Of a stretch of DNA of 13,232 bases, positions 8,210 through 13,232 are shown piece after piece (the stretch's first letter is position 1; the number at the start of each line of letters is the position of its first letter). The position numbers and the translations under genes are program-made. A model generated the notes under the pieces. It was not told the origin of the DNA. It did no database searches and was given only the letters and a program-made list of their open reading frames with translations. This DNA is from Deltaproteobacteria bacterium (GTDB taxonomy: Bacteria > Desulfobacterota > Desulfarculia > Adiutricales > Adiutricaceae): NCBI GenBank assembly GCA_031257955.1, contig JAIRNQ010000034.1, positions 1-13,232 on the forward strand, in the 5' to 3' direction.

Positions 8210-8803
8210 TTAAAACTCGGCGTAGACCTTGGCCGGAAGGCCCGTCCCGCCAAAGTCGAAGACGGCGGCGTAAACGGCAATGGGCCGAGAGGCCGGGAGG
8301 TTGGCCAAGTTGGTCAGGTTTTCGATGACGTAGGTACCGGCCTTTTCGCAGGCCGTGTCGGCTTTGGCGTGATCCGAGTCGGCCCGAAGGCCCCTGGAGT
8401 CCAAGCCCAGAAAGCGGACGCCCAGATCCAAGAGGGCCTTAAGAAGTTCCCAGTCCAGATCGAACTTGGCCGACAGGTAGGCCTCGGAGGCGTAGGGGTG
8501 GCTTTCCATGATCCCGGTGCGGAAGATCAAAAAATCGCCCTTGTGGATTTGGGCCAGATCGACGTCGGCCAGATTTAGGCTGCCCGAAGGCACTCGGGAG
8601 CTGACGTCCAGGCACAGTCCCCGGCTCTTGAAATACTCGGGCGGGACCTTGGTGCCCAGGAGACGATCCAGGTGGGTCCCCCAGTGGCCTACGGCGGTCA
8701 GGGAAGAAAAACGTTTGGCTTGGGATTTGTCCCCGAAGGATTCCAGATCCGGGGCCTCGAGATTGAAGGGCAGCGATAGATCGATTATGGTCGAGTCGGA
8801 CAT
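8210..8803 (-). CDS. Cyclase-family metal-dependent hydrolase (kynurenine-formamidase-like)
   Basis: A 197-residue protein of the cyclase / KynB-like fold, a family of metal-dependent amidases and lactonases. The metal-binding motif HxGTHxD is HWGTHLD at residues 40-46. GDFLIFRTG (89-97) and YVIENLTNL (158-166, conserved E161) are also typical. The PxH that normally follows HxGTHxD is absent (RLLGTKVPPEY instead), and the usual histidine 12 residues before E161 is D149, with H145 nearby, so the second metal site differs from KynB. This resembles a less-studied branch of the family; tryptophan catabolism should not be assumed, as no other kyn gene is nearby. Start: GAGG 7 nt upstream of the ATG at 8801-8803. 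First gene of a probable two-gene operon with the phosphatase. Confidence 0.85.
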   Translation of the reverse strand: MSDSTIIDLSLPFNLEAPDLESFGDKSQAKRFSSLTAVGHWGTHLDRLLGTKVPPEYFKSRGLCLDVSSRVPSGSLNLADVDLAQIHKGDFLIFRTGIMESHPYASEAYLSAKFDLDWELLKALLDLGVRFLGLDSRGLRADSDHAKADTACEKAGTYVIENLTNLANLPASRPIAVYAAVFDFGGTGLPAKVYAEF

Positions 8804-8847
8804 GGTTTACCTCGGTTGTTGGCGTAACGGTTCATTTCGTCGCCTAA

Positions 8848-8876
8848 ATGATAGAGTCCGCGGGCTTATTTGTCAA
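8848..8876 (-). promoter_or_regulatory. Sigma-70 promoter of the cyclase-phosphatase pair
   Basis: On the minus strand a perfect -35 TTGACA (8871-8876) is followed by exactly 17 bp and a -10 TATCAT (8848-8853). The start point would fall near 8841, giving a leader of under 40 nt before the cyclase ATG. This is the best promoter match in the window. Confidence 0.82.
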
Positions 8877-8964
8877 GGCGGGCTTAGATTAGCGCCAAAA
8901 TGGGCTGGTATTGAGTCCATGGACCTGCCTGGAGCAAAAAAGGCTAAATATTTATAGATAAAGG

Positions 8965-9258
8965 ATGGATATAGGATGGATAAAAACATCAATTTTGCGT
9001 AAAGGCTTGGCTAGGCCAGGGCCAAAGGCGAGGGCAGAGACGGGAAGCGGGTTCAGTGGCTGGGCGTCGCTTCGGGCGGGGCCAGGGCCAAAGGCTAGGG
9101 CAGAGACGGGAAGCGGGTTCAGTGGCTGGGCGTCGCTTCGGGCTGGGCCAGGGCCAAAGGCGAGGGCAGGGCCGGGAAGCGGGTTCAGTGGCTGGGCACC
9201 GCTTCGGGCGGGGCCAGGGCCGGGCGGGGCCAGGGCCGGGCAGCGCCAGGGGCGGTAA
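8965..9258 (+). CDS. Doubtful repeat-encoded ORF (22-residue repeats)
   Basis: A 97-codon open frame through the 66-bp repeats. Each repeat would encode 22 residues containing GPGPKARAETGSGF and SGWASLRA. The first two copies differ only at synonymous third positions, but the third copy has three amino-acid changes. The only in-frame ATG (8965) has AAGG directly abutting it, with no room for a ribosome site. Because the period is a multiple of three, all plus-strand frames stay open for long stretches, so openness is not evidence of coding. I would not treat this as a gene without expression or conservation data. Confidence 0.2.
   Translation: MDIGWIKTSILRKGLARPGPKARAETGSGFSGWASLRAGPGPKARAETGSGFSGWASLRAGPGPKARAGPGSGFSGWAPLRAGPGPGGARAGQRQGR
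9014..9255. repeat. 66-bp tandem repeat, three full copies plus a 16-bp-repeat tail
   Basis: Full units are 9014-9079, 9080-9145 and 9146-9211, each starting GGCCAGGGCC. Units 1 and 2 differ at two bases, 2 and 3 at six. A fourth copy begins at 9212 but switches after 10 bases to 16-bp repeats (GGCCAGGGCCGGGCGG at 9212, GGCCAGGGCCGGGCAG at 9228, a degenerate one at 9244). Each unit holds inverted arms GAAGCG/CGCTTC (9044-9049 and 9068-9073 in unit 1), one base pair longer in unit 3. There are no spacers of varied sequence, so it is not a CRISPR array. No feature explains it; the flanks are AT-rich. Confidence 0.95.
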
Positions 9259-9382
9259 GGGTAGGTAAATAATCTTTTGGTGCTGGGAGGTTAGTCAAGT
9301 GGTAACAAAAAATTTCGTTCTTTTGTCAAATTTTGCGAATTTATGTGATTCTCTTTAGTATACTGTTATTTAACGTTTCACG
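9256..9382. other. AT-rich stretch before the cstA promoter
   Basis: No gene is visible. It contains a TATACT box near 9358 without a good -35 partner, a small inverted repeat AAATT/AATTT around 9328-9342, and a TGTGA half-site at 9344-9348. The half-site's partner (TTAGT) does not match a CRP site well. Confidence 0.4.
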
Positions 9383-9411
9383 TTGTCAATTTCTGAACGT
9401 TAATGTAAAAT
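9383..9411 (+). promoter_or_regulatory. Sigma-70-like promoter for cstA
   Basis: TTGTCA (9383-9388, five of six consensus bases) is followed after 17 bp by TAAAAT (9406-9411, five of six). The start point would be near 9418, giving a leader of about 350 nt before cstA. It is the best match on this strand upstream of the gene. Confidence 0.6.
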
Positions 9412-9414
9412 ATT

Positions 9415-9454
9415 ATCCGAATCCCTTGCGGCAAAAGTCGCAAGCTCGGATTTT
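9415..9454 (+). promoter_or_regulatory. Imperfect hairpin at the predicted cstA transcription start
   Basis: Outer arms ATCCGA (9415-9420) and TCGGAT (9446-9451) enclose inner arms TTGCG (9426-9430) and CGCAA (9439-9443) with an 8-nt loop, followed by TTTTAATTT. It could be a weak early terminator, a 5' stabilising stem or an operator over the start site. Confidence 0.4.
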
Positions 9455-9572
9455 AATTTCAATGGCCGCATTTAAAGCCTAAATCATGTCGGTAAAGTAC
9501 TTGTAAAAGTAACGTAAAAAAATGTTTTAGCTTGTTTGTCTAGCCGAAGGCAACTAAGATTAGGCCCAGGCG

Positions 9573-9600
9573 GTTGGCCCCAAGCGCCAACGAGGGGGCC
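9573..9600 (+). promoter_or_regulatory. Two mutually exclusive hairpins in the cstA leader
   Basis: GTTGGC (9573-9578) can pair with GCCAAC (9586-9591), or the overlapping GGCCCC (9576-9581) can pair with GGGGCC (9595-9600). Both cannot form at once. No T-run follows either, so a terminator switch is not shown. Confidence 0.3.
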
Positions 9601-9673
9601 GGGGACCCAGGCGGCGGTTATCGGTTGAACCGGCGATGGGCCGAAAGCCGGAGGCGGGAGGCCGGATGGACCA

Positions 9674-9713
9674 AATCCTTCAGCCCAGTGCCGGGGCACT
9701 GGGCTGAAGGATT
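9674..9713. repeat. Perfect inverted repeat, 19-bp arms, 2-nt centre, upstream of cstA
   Basis: The left arm AATCCTTCAGCCCAGTGCC (9674-9692) is repeated exactly in inverse at 9695-9713 around GG. It ends 57 nt before the cstA ATG and is not followed by a T-run on either strand, so it is not a standard terminator. In RNA it would be a very stable stem near the ribosome site; in DNA it could be an operator or cruciform. Perfect pairing over 19 bp is far beyond chance for intergenic DNA. Confidence 0.95.
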
Positions 9714-9770
9714 CGGGCGGTAGTTATCGATTAGGCTATAGGCTTTGGCGGTGGCCAAGGAGCGGAAGAC

Positions 9771-11279
9771 ATGCCCACTTACGCGTATTTTTTTCTGTCG
9801 CTGGCCATTTTGATTGGGGGTTACGCCATCTATGGCCGGTTGGTGGAGAGGCTCTTCAAACCCAATTATCTGAGACCCACCCCGGCCGTGACCATGTATG
9901 ACGGGGTCGATTACGTGAAGCTTCCGACCTGGAAGCTATTTTTGATTCAGCTTTTGAACATAGCCGGCGTCGGGCCGGTTTTTGGGCCAATATTGGGCGC
10001 CCTTTACGGACCCTCGGCCCTGTTGTGGATCGTCTTCGGGACGCTCCTGGCCGGCGGGGTCCACGACTACTTCTCTGGCATGCTTAGCTTGCGCTATGAC
10101 GGAAAATCCATAGCCGACGTGGTCGGCTACACACTCGGAAACGGCTTTAAGCAATTCATGAGAGGCTTTTCTTTGGTGCTTTTGGTGCTGGTGGGCGTGG
10201 TCTTCGTGACCGCCCCGGCCGGCATCCTCAACGGGCTCACCTCGGAAAAGTGGCCGTTAATCAACACCGGTTTTTGGCTGGCCGTGATCTTCGGTTACTA
10301 TTTTTTGGCCACCATTTTGCCCATCGACGTTATAATCGCCAGAATCTACCCGCTCTTCGCGGCGGTGCTTTTAATCATGGCCTTCGGGGTGGCCGGCGGC
10401 ATGATCGTGAAAGGCTATGTCTTCTATGACTGGCCGGAGATCACCCAGGGGGCCACGGTATTGTCCAACGTCCATCCCAAGGGCTTGCCCATGTGGCCCT
10501 TGATGTTCATAACCATCGCCTGCGGGGCCCTGTCGGGATTTCACGCCACCCAGTCTCCGCTCATGTCCCGCTGCTGCCCCAACGAAAACAACGGCCGGCT
10601 GGTCTTTTACGGGGCCATGGTAGCCGAGGGCGTCATCGCCATGGTCTGGGCCACGGCCGGCATGACTTTCTACGAGAGCCCGGCGGCCCTCCAGGCCGTA
10701 ATCGACCAGGGCGGGGCCGGTTTGGTCGTCCAGAAAATATCCCTTTCGGTACTGGGCGGCGTCGGCGGGATCCTGGCCATCTTGGGCGTGGTGATCCTTC
10801 CGATCTCCTCGGGGGACACGGCTTTCCGGGCGGCCCGTCTATTGGTCTCCGACTTTACCGGCGTCTCCCAAAAGAAGGCCCTCTCCAGGCTGGCCATAGC
10901 CGTACCCCTGTTCGCCATCGGCATCGTTTTGTCCCAGATAAAATTTGAGATCGTTTGGCGCTACTTCGGCTGGGCCAACCAAACCCTGGCCACGCTTGTC
11001 CTTTGGGCGGCCGCCGCTTATATGGTCAGGCGCGGGGGCTTCTATTGGCTGGTGGCCATACCGGCGCTTTTCATGACGGCCACGACGGTTGCCTATATCA
11101 TGGGCGCCAAAGAGGGTTTCCGGATTCCCTGGGAGCTCTCCACCTGGATAGGCTTCGGGGCCGCCGCCGTCTCTCTGGTCTGGTTCGTTCTCAGCCGGGA
11201 CAAGTTCCGGGAAAAAATCCTTTTGGAACTGCCGGTCCACCGCGATTGCGCGCCCGGCGAACGGCCCCAACTCCCATAA
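9771..11279 (+). CDS. cstA: CstA-family transporter (carbon starvation protein A)
   Basis: Inner-membrane carrier of 502 residues; characterised members take up pyruvate or peptides, often when other carbon is short. The exact substrate is not determinable here. Family blocks seen: LLNIAGVGPVFGPILGALYGP (about 61-81), GGVHDYFSGMLSLRYDGKSI (about 95-114), CGALSGFHATQSPLMSRC (about 251-268) and SSGDTAFRAARLLVSDFTG (about 346-364), in the order expected for CstA. The chain is hydrophobic over nearly its whole length. It is a short-form member; the E. coli protein is about 700 residues, and the extra C-terminal part is absent. The ATG at 9771 has AAGGAG at 9757-9762, 8 nt upstream. It stands alone on its strand behind a structured leader of about 350 nt, suggesting post-transcriptional or attenuation-type control. 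Confidence 0.93.
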   Translation: MPTYAYFFLSLAILIGGYAIYGRLVERLFKPNYLRPTPAVTMYDGVDYVKLPTWKLFLIQLLNIAGVGPVFGPILGALYGPSALLWIVFGTLLAGGVHDYFSGMLSLRYDGKSIADVVGYTLGNGFKQFMRGFSLVLLVLVGVVFVTAPAGILNGLTSEKWPLINTGFWLAVIFGYYFLATILPIDVIIARIYPLFAAVLLIMAFGVAGGMIVKGYVFYDWPEITQGATVLSNVHPKGLPMWPLMFITIACGALSGFHATQSPLMSRCCPNENNGRLVFYGAMVAEGVIAMVWATAGMTFYESPAALQAVIDQGGAGLVVQKISLSVLGGVGGILAILGVVILPISSGDTAFRAARLLVSDFTGVSQKKALSRLAIAVPLFAIGIVLSQIKFEIVWRYFGWANQTLATLVLWAAAAYMVRRGGFYWLVAIPALFMTATTVAYIMGAKEGFRIPWELSTWIGFGAAAVSLVWFVLSRDKFREKILLELPVHRDCAPGERPQLP

Positions 11280-11358
11280 CCGCCGGGGCTATGGGCGCCC
11301 CGGGGCTACGGCCCACCGGGTCCATGACTTACCGGGTTTTGTCTCAGCATTTTTTCGT

Positions 11359-11413
11359 CCCCCCCGGCCCCGGCCAACCCCAAAGTTGGCCGAGGTTTTG
11401 GGGGGTCGTTTTT
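11359..11413 (+). terminator. Probable cstA terminator
   Basis: The inner 8-bp stem CGGCCAAC (11371-11378) and GTTGGCCG (11385-11392) sits inside a C-run (11359-11365) and a G-run (11400-11405) that extend the stem across an imperfect internal loop. TCGTTTTT follows. A separate 7-bp hairpin (11283-11289 with 11297-11303) lies just after the cstA stop but lacks a T-run. The minus side has no T-run, so how the convergent pump gene stops is unclear. Confidence 0.5.
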
Positions 11414-11424
11414 GGCCCGTGGGC

Positions 11425-13232
11425 TTAGCCTTTGGTCGCCCGGCGGGCCGCCCGGCGGGCGGAAGCGGCCTTGAGGCTCAGGCGGAGCTTGTAAGCGGCG
11501 GGGATTATGAACATGGACAGGGTGAAGGCCGTGACCATTCCGCCGAAGAGGGGGGCGGAGATGCGGCGCATGACCTCGGAACCCGTCCCGGCGCTCCAAA
11601 AGATGGGGACCAGGGAGACGACCACCGTGCCCACGGTCATGGCCTTGGGACGGACCCGCAAGGTAGCCCCGGCGTGGATGGACTGGTCGATTATGGTCTC
11701 GGTCAAAAGGGCCGGGGTTTCGAACTCGGGGGTCTCCTGGGCCGCTTGGCGCAGGTAGATGAGCATGATCACCCCAAACTCGGCGGCCAGCCCGGCCAGG
11801 GCGATGAAGCCCACCCCGGAGGCCACCGACAGGGAGTAGCCCTGAAGGTACATGAACCACAGGCCCCCGACCAGGGAGAAGGGCAGGGAAGCCATGATCA
11901 TGATCGAGTCCGAGGCGGTTTTGAACTCCATGAACAGGAGTATGAAGATGATGACCAAGGTGGCCGGGATCATGAGCTTAAGCCGGGCCGTGGCCCTTTC
12001 CAGCATCTCGTATTGGCCGGTAAAGGACAAACTCACCCCCGGGGGCCTTTGGACCTTTTCCAGGAAGGCTTGTTTTAAGTCGCTTACCACCGAGACCATG
12101 TCCCGACCCCGGGTGTCCAGGTAAATCCAGACCGTCGGCCGGCCCTGCTCGCTTTTGAGCATGGAAGGACCGGTGGATACGCTAACCTTGGCCACCTCGC
12201 CCAGGGTGATCTCCTGGCCCGAGGCGGTATATATGGGAAGGTTGGCCAGGGCTTCGGCGCTATCCCGGTAGGCCTGGGGGTAGCGAATGTTGATGGGGTA
12301 GCGGGCCACGCCCTCGACCGTCTCGCCGATCATCTCCCCGCCCACGGCCAAGGAAACGAAAAGCTGGACGTCGTCGAGATCCATCCCAAAGCGGGCGGCC
12401 GCCGCCCGGTCGATGGAGACGTCCAGGTAGCGTCCCCCGGTCAGGGTCTCGGCCAGGGCCGAGGTCACCCCGGGGATGGTCTTGGCCACGTTCTGGACCA
12501 TCTGGGCCACTTGGTTGATTTCGGCCAAGTCGTCCCCGGAGACCTTAATGCCTATGGGGCTTTTAACCCCGGTGGAGATCATGTCGATGCGGTTCCGGAT
12601 GGGCGGGACCCAGAGGTTGGCCACCCCGGGAAGCCTTACCGTGCGATCCAGTTCCTCGATTATGGCTTCCATGTCCACGCCCGGCCGCCACTCGGACTCG
12701 GGCTTAAGGCGGATGGTCGACTCTATCATCTCGATGGGGGCCGGGTCGGTGGCCGTCTCGGCCCGGCCGGCCTTCCCGAAGACTTGATCGACCTCGGGCA
12801 CGGTCATGATGAGTTTGTTGGTGTTTTGCAAAAGGGCCCCGGCCTCGGCCACCGAGAGGCCCGGGAGGGTGGAGGGCATGTAGAGCAGATCGCCTTCGTC
12901 GATTCTGGGCAAAAACTCGCCGCCCAACCGGCGGGCCGGGTAGATAGAGGACAACAGCAGCAGGAGGGCCACCAGGAGCGTCACCCAAGGTTTTTTTAGG
13001 GCCACGTTCAAAAGGGGCTGGTAGATCCAGATCATGAAGCGGTTGATGGGGTTTTTGTGCTCGTCCGGGACCTTTCCTCGGATCAGATAGCCCATCAATA
13101 CCGGTATTAAGGTCACCGAAAGAAATGCCCCGCCGGCCATGGCGTAGGTTTTGGTGAAGGCCAGTGGGCCAAAGAGCCGGCCTTCCTGGCCCTCGAGGGC
13201 GAAGACCGGGATAAAGGAGAGGGTGATGATCA
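11425..13232 (-). CDS. cusA: Copper/silver efflux RND pump, CusA type, C-terminal half (5' end off the window)
   Basis: Heavy-metal RND pump subunit that expels Cu(I)/Ag(I) through a tripartite envelope complex using the proton gradient. About 601 codons are visible; the frame continues past the right edge, so the ATG at 13138-13140 is internal and the N-terminal half is missing. Numbering from that ATG and adding 485 gives E. coli CusA positions with no drift: M88, M138 and M187 match the metal-binding methionines M573, M623 and M672; E140 matches E625; E454 and K499 match proton-relay residues E939 and K984. Other marks include GGEFLPRIDEGDLLYMPSTLPG-like and NRIDMISTG segments. This argues for Cu/Ag rather than Co/Zn/Cd (CzcA). 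The partner genes cusB and cusC would lie beyond the right edge if present. It converges on cstA with a 145-bp gap. Confidence 0.94.
   Translation of the reverse strand, partial: IITLSFIPVFALEGQEGRLFGPLAFTKTYAMAGGAFLSVTLIPVLMGYLIRGKVPDEHKNPINRFMIWIYQPLLNVALKKPWVTLLVALLLLLSSIYPARRLGGEFLPRIDEGDLLYMPSTLPGLSVAEAGALLQNTNKLIMTVPEVDQVFGKAGRAETATDPAPIEMIESTIRLKPESEWRPGVDMEAIIEELDRTVRLPGVANLWVPPIRNRIDMISTGVKSPIGIKVSGDDLAEINQVAQMVQNVAKTIPGVTSALAETLTGGRYLDVSIDRAAAARFGMDLDDVQLFVSLAVGGEMIGETVEGVARYPINIRYPQAYRDSAEALANLPIYTASGQEITLGEVAKVSVSTGPSMLKSEQGRPTVWIYLDTRGRDMVSVVSDLKQAFLEKVQRPPGVSLSFTGQYEMLERATARLKLMIPATLVIIFILLFMEFKTASDSIMIMASLPFSLVGGLWFMYLQGYSLSVASGVGFIALAGLAAEFGVIMLIYLRQAAQETPEFETPALLTETIIDQSIHAGATLRVRPKAMTVGTVVVSLVPIFWSAGTGSEVMRRISAPLFGGMVTAFTLSMFIIPAAYKLRLSLKAASARRAARRATKG

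Noticed and set aside
8508..8957. 149-codon plus frame across the cyclase gene start and its promoter
   Set aside because: Antisense to the conserved HxGTHxD region and runs through a near-consensus minus-strand promoter.
9014..9255. Tandem repeats considered as a CRISPR array
   Set aside because: Units abut without unique spacers, and there are no cas genes nearby.
9341..9362. CRP site upstream of cstA (E. coli cstA is CRP-dependent)
   Set aside because: Only one half-site (TGTGA at 9344-9348) is present; the partner half TTAGT is poor and the organism is unlikely to be an enterobacterium.
9541..9560. GCCGAAGGCAAC in the cstA leader, resembling part of a glycine aptamer
   Set aside because: The other conserved blocks of the aptamer are missing around it; likely coincidence.
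11306..12078. Long frames on both strands over the pump 3' end (minus 11306-11860 and plus 11386-12078)
   Set aside because: They overlap the CusA frame, whose key residues align collinearly; these are GC-rich shadows rich in Gly, Pro, Arg and His.
11425..13140. ATG at 13138-13140 taken as the pump start codon
   Set aside because: The frame continues upstream to the edge with conserved CusA sequence (VFALEGQEGRLFGPLAFTKT), so this methionine is internal.

Overview
The window looks like a piece of a Gram-negative bacterial chromosome. The RND pump fragment at the right edge implies an outer membrane, and the clearest promoters have sigma-70 spacing. The metabolic and transport genes are GC-rich (57% and 72% G+C on two 60-base lines I counted). 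The overall look of the transporters suggests something near Desulfobacterota, but that is an impression from memory that the sequence cannot prove.

Layout. (1) Positions 1-4615, minus strand: a very large single-polypeptide restriction-modification enzyme of Type ISP (LlaGI/LlaBIII-like). It carries an Mrr-like nuclease, a DEAH helicase, an N6-adenine methyltransferase and a target-recognition region; its last residues lie off the left edge. A strongly AT-rich island (about 350-1080) sits exactly over the first part of the target-recognition region. (2) 4616-6017: about 1.4 kb without a convincing gene. It is AT-rich first, then GC-rich and G-skewed, with a G-quadruplex motif, a sigma-70-like promoter and a degenerate 12-bp repeat. 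(3) 6018-7415, plus: an AGCS-family sodium:alanine/glycine symporter. (4) 7444-7476: a bidirectional terminator shared with the convergent pair. (5) 7484-8803, minus: a HAD-superfamily phosphatase downstream of a cyclase/kynurenine-formamidase-like hydrolase, both expressed from a near-consensus promoter at 8848-8876. (6) 8877-9770: about 0.9 kb without a proven gene. It holds three 66-bp tandem repeats plus a 16-bp-repeat tail, then a promoter and a structured leader with a 19-bp-arm perfect inverted repeat. (7) 9771-11279, plus: a CstA-family transporter. (8) 11425-13232, minus: the C-terminal half of a CusA-type copper/silver efflux pump, running off the right edge and converging on cstA.

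The genes do not form one pathway. Two uptake carriers (amino acid with sodium; CstA pyruvate/peptide type), two small soluble enzymes and a metal efflux pump look like ordinary chromosomal housekeeping and stress genes. The Type ISP enzyme is a phage/foreign-DNA defence gene with a mosaic composition, probably acquired and locally re-targeted. The best candidates for under-described biology are the AT-rich recognition-domain island, the structured cstA leader with its long perfect palindrome, and the 66-bp tandem repeats.
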